Positions 35,545 through 44,637 of a DNA stretch of 64,000 bases are shown one piece after another. The translations under genes were made by a program, and so were the position numbers. The DNA comes from Albimonas sp036154955 (GTDB taxonomy: Bacteria; Pseudomonadota; Alphaproteobacteria; Rhodobacterales; Rhodobacteraceae): the NCBI GenBank assembly GCA_036154955.1, contig JAYZWL010000149.1:1-64000 (forward strand). The letters are read 5' to 3'. Each line of letters starts with the position of its first letter. The stretch's first letter is position 1. The notes beneath the pieces are model-generated. The model was not told where the DNA came from and did no database searches. It saw nothing but the letters and a program-made list of their open reading frames with translations.

Positions 35545-36696
35545 TCAGGCCAGTTCCAGCCCTGTCACGAAGTCCCGCGCCGGCCCAGGCAGCGCCCGAA
35601 GCTCCCGCGGTCGACGCAGGGCGGCCAGCGCCTCGCGCGCCGCATCCAGTTCCGCGACCGGCGCCGGGCGGGCCACGGCGTCGAGATCGGGGAAGAATCC
35701 CGCCCGGCCCACCCGCTCGCCCAGCCAGGCGTCGATCGGGGCGAATCGCGCGGCCATGAGGTCGCGATTGGCGGGGCCGAACATCTCCACCTCCCGCGCG
35801 CCATGGACGGCGAGCTTCTCGCCGGCCTTGATGAGGTGCTGACGCAGCAGGCGCGAGGGCTCGGCCTCCAGCTCCGCGTTGGCGCGCCGGGCCACCTCCA
35901 TCAGCGCCGGATGCACCGAGGGGTTGGCGGAACGCACCTCCTCCAGCCCCTCGGGCAGCGCGAGGCCGGAGCGGGCGGCGAAATCGGCGACCGAGCCGCC
36001 GGCGGCCAGCACGTCGGCGTAGTCGCGGATGTCGAATTCGGCGCCGGGGAAGGCGTCGAACCACGGCTCCAGCATCCGCCGGTAGTCGAAATGGATGCCC
36101 TTCCAGTAGATGTCGAGGGCGTCGCCCCGCAGCGCCGGCACCTTGTGTCCGAATTTCAGCCGCTGGCCGTGCCAGGACACGAGATAGGTGTCGGGCCGCC
36201 GCAGGGTGCACAGGATGCGCACCCGCTTCGCCCCCGGCAGGGCGGCGGCGAGCCGGGCGAGCGCGGCCGGATGGTCGGGCCCGAAATTTGCGAAAACCTC
36301 GGAGCACAGCACCACGGCGCGCGGCTTGAGCGCCTCGATCTGGGCGCGGATGATGCGGATCATCTGGCTGGAATGCGGCAGCTTGGGATGCCAGGGCGGC
36401 ACGGCGCGGCCCGAGTCGTCGTGCATCATGCGGAAGGCGAGCGCGTTATGCGGCTCGCGCTCGTTCAGGCGCAGCGCGCGCGGCTTGCCGCCCCCGGCCA
36501 GGCCCGCCCCCGCCTTCACCCCCGCCCCCGACGACGCGCCGGCGAGCGCGGCCGACAGGTTCGCGGCCATGCCCTGCGCCTCCACCGCCGGGTAGAGCAC
36601 CCCGGCGCGGGCCAGCGCCAGCCAGTTGCGGGCCAGGAAAAGCTGCAGCGCCGAGGAGCCGACCTTGTGGTGGCCCATGAACAGGATCAGGTCCAT
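35545..36696 (-). CDS. Sulfotransferase-like P-loop protein 1
   Basis: 383 residues. The N-terminal GHHKVGSSALQ (residues 8–18, Lys11, Ser14, Ser15) matches the 5'-phosphosulfate-binding loop of PAPS-dependent sulfotransferases. A second beta-strand/arginine element (ILCTLRRPDTYLVSWHGQRL) resembles the 3'-phosphate-binding motif RxPxxxxxS. It would move sulfate from PAPS to a hydroxyl, probably on a glycan, given the galactofuranosyltransferase neighbours. The start at 36696 (MDLILFMG) puts the loop at the very N-terminus, as in family members. Followed 55 bases upstream by a second such gene on the same strand. Confidence 0.7.
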   Translation of the reverse strand: MDLILFMGHHKVGSSALQLFLARNWLALARAGVLYPAVEAQGMAANLSAALAGASSGAGVKAGAGLAGGGKPRALRLNEREPHNALAFRMMHDDSGRAVPPWHPKLPHSSQMIRIIRAQIEALKPRAVVLCSEVFANFGPDHPAALARLAAALPGAKRVRILCTLRRPDTYLVSWHGQRLKFGHKVPALRGDALDIYWKGIHFDYRRMLEPWFDAFPGAEFDIRDYADVLAAGGSVADFAARSGLALPEGLEEVRSANPSVHPALMEVARRANAELEAEPSRLLRQHLIKAGEKLAVHGAREVEMFGPANRDLMAARFAPIDAWLGERVGRAGFFPDLDAVARPAPVAELDAAREALAALRRPRELRALPGPARDFVTGLELA

Positions 36697-36751
36697 GCGC
36701 CCGCCTCCGAAGCAGGCCGGCCGGCGGCCCGGACCTTCGCGACCGGCGTCG

Positions 36752-37885
36752 TCATGCCAGCCGGCGCAGCAGCGCCGGGCGACGCGCGGCGGCGGCGGCG
36801 TCCTCGGCATGGGTCTCGTCCTCGTCGTCCTCGTCCTCGCCCATCAGGCCGGCGGCCCGCTCCAGCTCCGCGATGCGGGCGGAGGCCTGCCGGATCTCGC
36901 GCGCCATCTCGCGCAGGGCGCGGGCGACGGCGGCGGCGCGGCGCAGCTCCTCGGGCGTCAGCAGCTTGTCCGGCGCGATGGACTGGGGCGCGGCCACCGC
37001 GGTTTTCGCCGCGCGCTCGAAGGCGGCCTCGAAGTCGTTCCCGCCGAAGAACTCCGCGTCGCAGGCCCGGGCGTCGTCGAGATAGTCGGCGCGCACTTCG
37101 GCCAGCAGGTCGCGGTCGAGGCGCAGCCGCTCTCCGCCCCCCTCGCCGTCGCTCAGCTCCTGCAGGGCCCAGGACAGGCGCCGCACCGCCTGCGAGGGCA
37201 GCTTGCCGCCCCGGTGCATGGCCAGCACATAGGCCAGGTCCTTCGTGCCCAGCGAGGTGTTGGCGGCCGCCGAGGCCGGCACGCTGACCGGCGCGCCGTC
37301 CAGCGCCAGTTCCAGAAAGTCCCGCACCACGTCGCCGCCCGAAAGGCGCGAGCGCACCATGGGCCGGACCACGTAGCGGTCGCCGAACACCTCCCGCCAC
37401 CGGCGCAGGCGCGGGGCGTAGTCGAACAGCCCCCGGCTTCGGGACAGGGCGTGGAACGCCTTCAGGCTGCCCACCGGATGGCCGAGCTTGGCGCGCTCCT
37501 GAAAGCTGGACACCAGCCGTTCGGCATGGGGGCGCACATAGGCGATGATGCGCACGTCCGCGGCGTAGCGCGGCAGGCGGCGGCGCAGGACGCGGTCGAG
37601 CACCTCCGGATCGGTGTATTCGAACCACTCCCCCGACACGATGGCGAGATCGGCGTCCGAGGCGTTCAGCCGGGTCGCCAGCGCCTTGAACGCCTCCCGC
37701 CGGCGCGACTTCATCCGCGGCTTGTAGAGGGTGGCGGCCAGCGCGCAGTGGTGCAGGCGGCCCTCCTCCACCGGGTAGAGCACGCTGCGTTCGGGGCTCT
37801 TGTAAGCGCCGGCCTGCAGCACCGTCTGAATCGAGGTGCTGCCGGTCTTGCAGTCGCCGACATGCAGGCAGAGGCTTTTGGTCAA
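36752..37885 (-). CDS. Sulfotransferase-like P-loop protein 2, TTG start
   Basis: 377 residues. GDCKTGSTSIQ (residues 10–20, Lys13, Ser16, Thr17) is a textbook PAPS loop. IIAYVRPHAERLVSSFQERAK fits the 3'-phosphate loop. A C-terminal helical segment ends in an acidic patch (GEDEDDEDETHAED). The frame has no ATG near the loop: a TTG at 37885 follows GAGGAG with a 5-base gap and begins MTKSLCLHVG, matching the family N-terminus. It is transcribed with sulfotransferase-like gene 1, and is divergent from the first galactofuranosyltransferase across 363 bases. Confidence 0.72.
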   Translation of the reverse strand: MTKSLCLHVGDCKTGSTSIQTVLQAGAYKSPERSVLYPVEEGRLHHCALAATLYKPRMKSRRREAFKALATRLNASDADLAIVSGEWFEYTDPEVLDRVLRRRLPRYAADVRIIAYVRPHAERLVSSFQERAKLGHPVGSLKAFHALSRSRGLFDYAPRLRRWREVFGDRYVVRPMVRSRLSGGDVVRDFLELALDGAPVSVPASAAANTSLGTKDLAYVLAMHRGGKLPSQAVRRLSWALQELSDGEGGGERLRLDRDLLAEVRADYLDDARACDAEFFGGNDFEAAFERAAKTAVAAPQSIAPDKLLTPEELRRAAAVARALREMAREIRQASARIAELERAAGLMGEDEDDEDETHAEDAAAAARRPALLRRLA

Positions 37886-38248
37886 AGGGGCTCCTCGCGC
37901 TTCGGGCCGGCGGCGGCGGGCGAGGGCCCGGGGCGCGCTCCGGCGGATCGGGCGGCGGCGTCGCGCGGCCCGGTCCATCCGAGACGTGCTAGGACATTGC
38001 GGGCGGGGTCTCAACCTCGGCGGAGGCGCAGGCGGGTCAGGCCGGCGCCGGCGCGACGAGATTTCGCGGGGGATCGGGGCGGAAACGGGGCCGCGCGGCG
38101 GCGGAGCGGGGCCGGAGCGGGCCGGCGCCCCGCGGTTTCGGCGCGAAACCGGTCCCCGCGCCCGCCGCGGGGCTTGCCGCCTCCCGGCGCTTCGGACTAG
38201 GCAGACGCCCGGAACATACACGCGGCAGAGACGGGCGGGACCGGATCC
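37886..38248. other. Divergent promoter region of the glycan cluster
   Basis: 363 bases between the leftward sulfotransferase-like genes and the rightward galactofuranosyltransferase. Promoters for both should lie here. I see no clear −35/−10 pair, operator or repeat. Confidence 0.4.
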
Positions 38249-40096
38249 ATGGACCAGAGCATTTCCGATTTCGACGCCTCGCCCGCCCCCGCGGCGACGG
38301 GCGATGCGGGCGTATCGGAAATTCTGGTCCAGCGGCTGCTCGCCCCCGAACCCGGGATCAACACCCAGCCTCGCCTGTTCCATCGCGGCGTCGGCGGCGC
38401 CGGCTGGGACTCGGCGGAGCGGGGATATTACGCGCGCCCCGACGCCCGCCTGCGCTTCGACAGCTGGTTCAACGCCTTCCCCGCCTCGGGCTACGACCTC
38501 GCCCCCGAAGACCGGGTGGTGCTGCGCCTGCGGGGCCGCGGCGCGGGGCTGCTGCGCATCGGCATGACCCGGCTGGGGCGCGACGACGAGATGCTCGTCT
38601 CCCGCTCCTTCGACCTGCGGGCGGGAGAGACGCTGGAGGTGGAGCTTCCCCGGCTGGTGGAACCGGGGCTGGTGCATTTCCGCATCGTCGCCCGCCGCGC
38701 GGTGATCCTGCGCGAGGCGGACTGGCTGGTGCGCGCGCCCGCCGCGCGGTTCCGCGACGTGCATGTCGCCGCCGTAATCACCACCTTCCGGCGCGATCCG
38801 GAGGTGCAGGCCTCCTGCGCGCGGCTCGACGCCTACATGAAGGCCAATCCGGACGTGGCGGAGCGGTTCTCCCTGACCGTGGTGGACAATGGCGGACAGA
38901 CCGACGCGGTGCCCTTCGACGGCGCGCGGGTGATCAAGAACCGCAACCTCGGCGGCGCCGGCGGCTTCACCCGCGGGCTCCTGGAAGCGAAGGACGGCGG
39001 GCGCGCCACCCATGTGCTGTTCATGGACGACGACGCCGAGTTCTTCCCCGAGAACCTGCGCCGCACCATCGCCGCCCTGCGCCTGGCGCGCGACCCGCGC
39101 GCGGCCATCGCCGGCGCGATGATCCCGGCCAAGGAACGCTGGAAGATCTGGGAGAACACGGCGCTGTTCGACAAGCTCTGCCTGCCCCTGCAGAAGGACG
39201 TGAACCTGCGCCGGTTCGAGCAGATCATCGGCATGACCCGCCCGTTGGGCCATCTGGAGAACCGCTACGCCGGCTGGTGGTATTTCTGCTTCCCGCTGGC
39301 GAAGGTCGAAAAGCTGCCCTTCCCGTTCTTCGTGCGCGGCGACGACGTGTTCTTCAGCCTCGCCAACGACTTCGATATCCGCACGCTGACCGGCGTGGCC
39401 TCGCACCAGGACGACTTCGTCTCCAAGCGCAGCCCGCTGACCGCCTATCTCGACAGCCGCTATCACGTCATGCAGATGCTGCTGCACAAGTCCCTGCCCG
39501 ACGACGAGAAGACCCTGCGCAACCAGCTGTGGTTCCTGTTCCGGCAGTGGAACGAGAGCTACCATTACGGCTCCGCCGCCGCGGTGGTGCAGGCGATCGA
39601 GGACGTGACCCGCGGGCCGGAATTCTGGGACGAGGACCCGGAGATGTCGGCCAAGCGCGCCCAGATCAAGGCGCTGGCCCCGCAGGAAAGCGACGTGCGG
39701 CCGATGCGCTGGCGGCGCAACAGGGTGACGCCGGTTTCGGAGAAGAAGCACACCTCGGGCATCTGGAAGCTGATCCGCCGGATCACCCATAACGGCCACC
39801 GGGCGCCGAAGTTCATGTTCCACAGCCGCCACGCGATCTTCCCGCTGGAGGGGCGGTTCCGCACCAACCAGATCTTCCTGCGGCGCGAGGCGCTGGTGGT
39901 CGACGCCAAGTCCGGGACCGGCTACCGGCTGAAGCTGGACCCGAAGCGGTTCTACGAGAACAACGCGAAGTTCGAGGCCGCCTTCGCCGCCCTCGTCGCC
40001 CGCCTGCCGGCGCTGCGCGCGGAATTCGGGCGCGAGGATCTGCCGCTGATCTCCGAAGCCGCCTGGCGCCGGCGGCTGGGCATGTCCGCGGACTGA
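38249..40096 (+). CDS. GlfT2-like galactofuranosyltransferase
   Basis: A 615-residue family-2 glycosyltransferase with the layout of mycobacterial GlfT2. An N-terminal beta-rich domain with DSWFNAFPASGYD comes first. The GT-A domain has VAAVITTFRRDPE, KNRNLGGAGGFTRGL and the metal-binding LFMDDDAEFF. The acceptor-site FVRGDDVFFSLAN, the SHQDDFVSK histidine and a helical C-terminus follow. Such enzymes polymerise galactofuranose from UDP-Galf on the cytoplasmic face of the inner membrane. The glf gene 1.6 kb downstream supports this. No membrane helix is visible. Confidence 0.88.
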   Translation: MDQSISDFDASPAPAATGDAGVSEILVQRLLAPEPGINTQPRLFHRGVGGAGWDSAERGYYARPDARLRFDSWFNAFPASGYDLAPEDRVVLRLRGRGAGLLRIGMTRLGRDDEMLVSRSFDLRAGETLEVELPRLVEPGLVHFRIVARRAVILREADWLVRAPAARFRDVHVAAVITTFRRDPEVQASCARLDAYMKANPDVAERFSLTVVDNGGQTDAVPFDGARVIKNRNLGGAGGFTRGLLEAKDGGRATHVLFMDDDAEFFPENLRRTIAALRLARDPRAAIAGAMIPAKERWKIWENTALFDKLCLPLQKDVNLRRFEQIIGMTRPLGHLENRYAGWWYFCFPLAKVEKLPFPFFVRGDDVFFSLANDFDIRTLTGVASHQDDFVSKRSPLTAYLDSRYHVMQMLLHKSLPDDEKTLRNQLWFLFRQWNESYHYGSAAAVVQAIEDVTRGPEFWDEDPEMSAKRAQIKALAPQESDVRPMRWRRNRVTPVSEKKHTSGIWKLIRRITHNGHRAPKFMFHSRHAIFPLEGRFRTNQIFLRREALVVDAKSGTGYRLKLDPKRFYENNAKFEAAFAALVARLPALRAEFGREDLPLISEAAWRRRLGMSAD

Positions 40097-40121
40097 GCGG
40101 GCGGCGCCGGCCGCCTGCGTC

Positions 40122-40151
40122 GCGAGGCCCCGGGTCGGGCCCGGGGCGCGC
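40122..40151. repeat. Dispersed intergenic palindrome, copy 6
   Basis: GCGAGGCCCCGGGTCGGGCC and onward, in the reverse orientation, between the convergent ends of the galactofuranosyltransferase and sulfotransferase-like gene 3. Confidence 0.7.
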
Positions 40152-40172
40152 GCCCGGGCGCGCGCTCGGCCG

Positions 40173-41348
40173 TCAGGTCTTGAGCTTGCCGGCCTGCGCC
40201 AGCCGGCGGCGGCGGCGGACCCGCTTGCGCCAGCCCAGCTCGCCCCATTGGGTCATCCGGCGGACTTCGCCCGCGGCCTTGCCCGCGTCGCGCCCCGCCT
40301 CCGGCCCCAGGCGCGGCGGGCGGGCCGGGTCGATCCCCGCCTCCCGCCGCTCCGCCTCGGCCTCCGCCAGCCGGGCGAGCAGCAGGGCGCGGACCTTGCC
40401 GGCGGCCGGACCGTCGGGCCGGTCGGATCCCGCCTCGGGCCAGTCCGAGAGATCGTCGGAAAAGCGCAGGGGCGCGCCGTCCGGGCCGCGCCAGCCCTCG
40501 GCCAGCCGGGCGTTCATCTCCGCGCAGCGGGCCAGCAGCGCCGCCGCCTCCGCGCGCGAGGGCGCCAGAGCCAAGCCCCGGCGGGGGGCGGCGGCGGCGA
40601 GGCGCCGGCGTTCGCGGGGCCCGAGCCCGGCTTCGCGCGCCTCCAGCGCCGCCAGGGCCCGCACGGCGCGGATGCCGCGACGGGGCCGGAGCGGCGGCTC
40701 GGGCCCGAACGCCTCCGCCGGCAGGCCGGCCAGCGCGGCCACGGTTGCGGCCAGCGTCGGCGCGGCCGCAAGATCCGGCGCGTCGCGGGGGTCGACCAGC
40801 GCATGCACGGCGTCGGCCCCGAAGGCCGCGCGCCACATCTCCAGCCGGGCCGCATGGTCGAGCCGCGCCGCGAAATCCGCGCGCCAGGACGGCAGCGCCC
40901 GCGGCTCGGTCCCCCACAGCCGCGCCGCCGGGGTCAGAGCCCGGGGCGCGGAGGCGGGCGCGCGCTGGGCGACCAGCATCCGGTCCTGCCGCGGCAGGCA
41001 GGCCACGATGTCGATCCGCGCGTAGCGCCGGCGCAGCCCGGCGGCGAACCCGGCCAGCGCCTCGGCGTCGTCCAGCCACCACAGCCGCTCGGACGAGCCG
41101 ATATTCGCCTCGGCGCGCGGCTTGCAGAAGGCCAGCGCCCGGCGGGGGGCGAGCCGGGCGCGAAAGGTCTCGCCCCGCCCCTCGACCGCGGTCATGGCAT
41201 CGAGATTCGGCCGCCCGCCGACCAGGTCCGCGGCGTCGAGCCAGGCGGCGCCCAGCCGCTCCAGCGCCTCGGCCCGGCGGGCGGCGCGAAGCTGGAAGGG
41301 GGCGGCGCCGGCGGCGGGCGCGCCGATATGCAGGATGAGACGGGTCAT
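40173..41348 (-). CDS. Sulfotransferase-like protein 3, P-loop destroyed
   Basis: 391 residues, very Ala/Arg-rich. The N-terminus MTRLILHIGAPAAGAAPFQL aligns with the start of sulfotransferase-like protein 2, but the PAPS loop GxxKTGST has become GAPAAGAA: the lysine and both hydroxyl residues are lost. A later DIVACLPRQDRMLVAQRA matches the position of the 3'-phosphate loop, with the usual Ser replaced. It is unlikely to bind PAPS and may be a pseudoenzyme or a repurposed glycan-binding protein. The start at 41348 is set by alignment with its paralogue. The basic tail (RKRVRRRRRLAQ) could contact membranes or acidic glycan. Confidence 0.6.
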   Translation of the reverse strand: MTRLILHIGAPAAGAAPFQLRAARRAEALERLGAAWLDAADLVGGRPNLDAMTAVEGRGETFRARLAPRRALAFCKPRAEANIGSSERLWWLDDAEALAGFAAGLRRRYARIDIVACLPRQDRMLVAQRAPASAPRALTPAARLWGTEPRALPSWRADFAARLDHAARLEMWRAAFGADAVHALVDPRDAPDLAAAPTLAATVAALAGLPAEAFGPEPPLRPRRGIRAVRALAALEAREAGLGPRERRRLAAAAPRRGLALAPSRAEAAALLARCAEMNARLAEGWRGPDGAPLRFSDDLSDWPEAGSDRPDGPAAGKVRALLLARLAEAEAERREAGIDPARPPRLGPEAGRDAGKAAGEVRRMTQWGELGWRKRVRRRRRLAQAGKLKT

Positions 41349-41549
41349 GCCCGGGCGTTCCCCCTGACCGAGATCCATGACGCGCGGCGGCCGGGGCCGC
41401 GGGCGGGGTCCGAGTGGCATGGCGGGGCCGGGACTGTCAATCGGAGCGCCCCGGAGCGGACGGCCCGGAGGGCCTTCCCGAGCGGTTCGCGGCGCGCGGC
41501 GGTCGCGGTGGGGAGCGTGCGGGGGGCGGGGGCGCTTCCCTCCGGCGCA

Positions 41550-41577
41550 GCGAGGCCCCGGGTCGCGCCCGGGGCGC
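41550..41577. repeat. Dispersed intergenic palindrome, copy 7, in a divergent gap
   Basis: GCGAGGCCCCGGGTCGCGCC and onward. This copy lies in the 389-base region 41349–41737 between divergent sulfotransferase-like gene 3 and glf, so it is not at a gene end. The rest of that gap shows no gene; the glf promoter is probably at 41680–41735. Confidence 0.65.
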
Positions 41578-41737
41578 CTTCCGCACGGCGGCGCCGTCCG
41601 TCGTCCCGGCGCACCCGCCCCATGCGCCCGCGCGCCTGCCCTGCGACCCGGGCGCTCGGTTGCCGCCCTCCCGCGCCGCTGATAGGGTCCGCGCGCCCCG
41701 CCGAAGGGGGCGGAAAAGCGATCGGAAACGGGGTTCC

Positions 41738-42850
41738 ATGGGACGCATCTGTCTGGTCGGCGCGGGCTTCTCCGGCGCCGTCATCGCGCGGCAGCTGGCC
41801 GAGGCCGGCCTGCCCTGCCTGGTCATCGACGAGCGCGACCACCCCGCCGGCAACTGCCATACCGAGCGCGACCCGGAAACCGGCGTGCTGGTCCACCGCT
41901 ACGGCCCGCACATCTTCCACACCGCCGACGAGCGGGTCTGGGACTACGTCAACCGCTTCGGCGAGTTCATGCCTTATGTGAACCGGGTGAAAACCACCGT
42001 GGGCGGCGCGGTCTACCTGCTGCCGGTGAACCTGCACACCATCAACCAGTTCTTCGGCAAGACCTTCTCCCCCGCCGAGGCCCGCGCCTTCATCGAAAGC
42101 CGCGCCTCGATGGACATCGAGGACCCGCAGAGCTTCGAGGAGCAGGCCCTGCGCTTCGTGGGGCCGGAGCTGTATAAAGCCTTCTTCCACGGCTACACGC
42201 TCAAGCAATGGGGGATGGAGCCGACGCGCCTGCCCGCCTCGATCCTCAAGCGTCTGCCGCTGCGCTTCAACTACGACGACAATTACTTCAACCATCCCCA
42301 TCAGGGGATGCCGCGCCACGGCTACACGCCCATCGTGGAGGCGATCCTCGACCATCCGCTGATCGAGACCCGGCTGAAGGCGCGCTGGGAGGACCAGACC
42401 GAGGAATTCGACCACGTCTTCTATTCCGGCCCGCTGGACCGCTGGTTCGGCTACGACCTGGGCCGGCTGGGCTACCGGACGCTGGATTTCGAGGCTGAGC
42501 GCGCCGACGGCGACTTCCAGGGCTGCGCGGTGATGAACTACGGCGACCCGGAGGTGCCCTTCACCCGCATCTCCGAGCACAAGCATTTCGCGCCGTGGGA
42601 GAGCCACGAGAAGACCATCGTGTTCCGCGAATACTCGCGCTTCTGCGGGGCGGAGGACATTCCCTATTATCCGATCCGCCTGCTGGACGAGAAGAAGCTG
42701 CTGACCCAGTACGAGGAACGCGCCGCGGGCCTGTCGGGCGTGACCTTCGTCGGGCGGCTGGGGACTTACCAGTATCTCGACATGGACGTGACCATCGGCC
42801 TCGCGCTCGACGCGGCCGAGGCGTTCCTCGCCGCCCGCCGCGCCGCCTGA
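41738..42850 (+). CDS. glf: UDP-galactopyranose mutase
   Basis: A 370-residue FAD enzyme that converts UDP-galactopyranose to UDP-galactofuranose, the only known source of Galf. The FAD loop is GAGFSGAVIA (residues 8–17). RYGPHIFHT, the substrate-site YTLKQWG, and the late GRLGTYQYLDMD that closes over the flavin are all present, and the length is typical for bacterial Glf. It is followed 20 bases later by a second GlfT2-like gene, so they form an operon with the DUF707 gene. Confidence 0.97.
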   Translation: MGRICLVGAGFSGAVIARQLAEAGLPCLVIDERDHPAGNCHTERDPETGVLVHRYGPHIFHTADERVWDYVNRFGEFMPYVNRVKTTVGGAVYLLPVNLHTINQFFGKTFSPAEARAFIESRASMDIEDPQSFEEQALRFVGPELYKAFFHGYTLKQWGMEPTRLPASILKRLPLRFNYDDNYFNHPHQGMPRHGYTPIVEAILDHPLIETRLKARWEDQTEEFDHVFYSGPLDRWFGYDLGRLGYRTLDFEAERADGDFQGCAVMNYGDPEVPFTRISEHKHFAPWESHEKTIVFREYSRFCGAEDIPYYPIRLLDEKKLLTQYEERAAGLSGVTFVGRLGTYQYLDMDVTIGLALDAAEAFLAARRAA

Positions 42851-42870
42851 GCGCCCGGGCCCGGCCCGCG

Positions 42871-44637
42871 ATGAGCCCGCTGCACACCCTGCGCGACGTG
42901 CTCGACCCCGCCGGGCCGGGGCCGGACGCGCTGTGGTGGACGGGGGCGGAGGGGGCGCGGTTCCCGGTCGATTTGGCGCCCGGCGCGCGCCTGGGGCTCG
43001 ACACCTGGTTCAACGCCTTCCCGCTGGCCTGGTGGCGGGCGCATTGCCGCCCCGACCCGCTGGTTTTCGAATGGGAGGGGGCGGGTCCGCTCACGGTCTC
43101 GGTCTTTCACGCCCCCGCGCCGGGCGGCGCGGGCGAGCGGATCGCGCGGGCCGACGCCGAGGGGCCGGGCGCCCTGCCCCTGCCGGAGCCGGCCGCCCCC
43201 GGCCGCCTCTGGGCAGAGATCGAGGCGCGCGGTCCCGCAAGGCTCGACGCCGCGCGCTGGGCGACGCCCGCCGCGCCCGGGCCTGAGGGGCGGCTGACCG
43301 TCGGCCTGACCGCCTTCGGACGGGAAACGGCCGTCGCCGCGCTGGCCGCGGGCCTGCTCGTGGCGGCGGAGACGACCCCGTCGCTCGCCCGCGTCTTCGT
43401 GGTCAATCAGGGCGATCCCTTCGCGGATCCGCTGCTGAACCGGCTGCTGGAGGACCCGCTCTTCGCGGTGGCGGCCCAGCCCAATCTCGGCGGCGCCGGC
43501 GGCTTCGCGCGCGGGCTGGCCGAGGCGCTGGCGGCGGAGCCGGGGTCTGGGCATCACCTGATGATGGACGACGACATCCATCTCGACCCGCGCATGATCC
43601 CGCGGCTGGCGGCGACGCTGGCCCGGCTGACGGCCCCCGCGGCGATCGGAGGCGCGATGCTCGACGCCCGCGCGCCGGGGCGGATGCACGAGGCGGGCGC
43701 CGTGATCGGGCGCTTCGGCGTGGTCCGCGCGGTGGGCCATGACGCGGACCTGACCGCCCCGCCGCCCGCGCTGCTTTCGGGCGCGGCGCCGGTGGATTTC
43801 AACGGCTGGTGGTTCTTCGCCGTCCCGCGCGACGCCGCGCGCGCGGCCGGCCCGCCCGCCCCGGTGTTCCTGCGCGGAGACGACACCGATTACGCCCGCC
43901 GGCTCGCCGCCGCCGGCGCGCCGACCGCCGCGCCACCGGGCCTGGGCGTCTGGCATGAGCCGTTCTACGCCAAGGCCACGAGCTGGCAGCACTATTACGA
44001 CCTGCGCAACCGGCTGGGCTGGTGCGCGGCCCATGGCGGGACGGAGGGGATGCCCGGCGCGCTCGACCTGCTGGAGCGGCTGTGGACCCCGGCGCTGTCG
44101 GGCGACCATGCCTGCGCCGCCTGGCGGATGGCGGCGCTGCGCGACTTCCTCGACGGGCCCGCGGTGCTGTTCCGCCCCGCCGACGCGGTTCATGCCGGAG
44201 TGCTGGCGGAGGCCGCCGGGCTGGGCGCGGAGGCGGTGGACGCGCCCGAGAGCCTGCCCCGCCTCTCCCCCGGCCGCCCGGCGGGCGACGCGGACCACGC
44301 CGCGGGCTTCGCGCGCGCGATCCTCGCCGCCGTCGCGTCGCCGGTCCGCCGCCCTTCGAAAACGCCTTTCGCGGTGATCCCTGAGCGGGAGGCCGCGCCG
44401 GGCGTCGTGCGGATGCGCGCCCATGTGCGGGCCGGCAAGGCGGACGCCTGGTTCCGGCTGCACCGCCCCCGTCCGGGCCTGGCGCTGGCGCAGGCGGCCC
44501 GGGGGCTCGGCCTCGTCGCCCGCTACGCCCTGCGGCGCCGGGCGGCGGCGCGGACCTGGGCCGCGGGGCTCGACGCCGCCCGCGCCCCGGAGGCCTGGGC
44601 CGCCCGCTTCGCCGCAGACCGGCGGCCCATGCCATGA
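42871..44637 (+). CDS. Second GlfT2-like glycosyltransferase, Ala-rich and divergent
   Basis: 588 residues, same layout as the upstream GlfT2-like protein: N-terminal domain with LDTWFNAFPLAWWRAH, then QPNLGGAGGFARGL, the DDD metal site (HHLMMDDDIHLDP), FLRGDDTDYARRLAAAG and GVWHEPFYAK. Pairs of such enzymes are known, where one starts and one extends the galactofuran chain (GlfT1/GlfT2); which does what here is inferred. It is shorter and more alanine-rich than its neighbour. The stop overlaps the start of the DUF707 gene by 4 bases. Confidence 0.82.
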   Translation: MSPLHTLRDVLDPAGPGPDALWWTGAEGARFPVDLAPGARLGLDTWFNAFPLAWWRAHCRPDPLVFEWEGAGPLTVSVFHAPAPGGAGERIARADAEGPGALPLPEPAAPGRLWAEIEARGPARLDAARWATPAAPGPEGRLTVGLTAFGRETAVAALAAGLLVAAETTPSLARVFVVNQGDPFADPLLNRLLEDPLFAVAAQPNLGGAGGFARGLAEALAAEPGSGHHLMMDDDIHLDPRMIPRLAATLARLTAPAAIGGAMLDARAPGRMHEAGAVIGRFGVVRAVGHDADLTAPPPALLSGAAPVDFNGWWFFAVPRDAARAAGPPAPVFLRGDDTDYARRLAAAGAPTAAPPGLGVWHEPFYAKATSWQHYYDLRNRLGWCAAHGGTEGMPGALDLLERLWTPALSGDHACAAWRMAALRDFLDGPAVLFRPADAVHAGVLAEAAGLGAEAVDAPESLPRLSPGRPAGDADHAAGFARAILAAVASPVRRPSKTPFAVIPEREAAPGVVRMRAHVRAGKADAWFRLHRPRPGLALAQAARGLGLVARYALRRRAAARTWAAGLDAARAPEAWAARFAADRRPMP

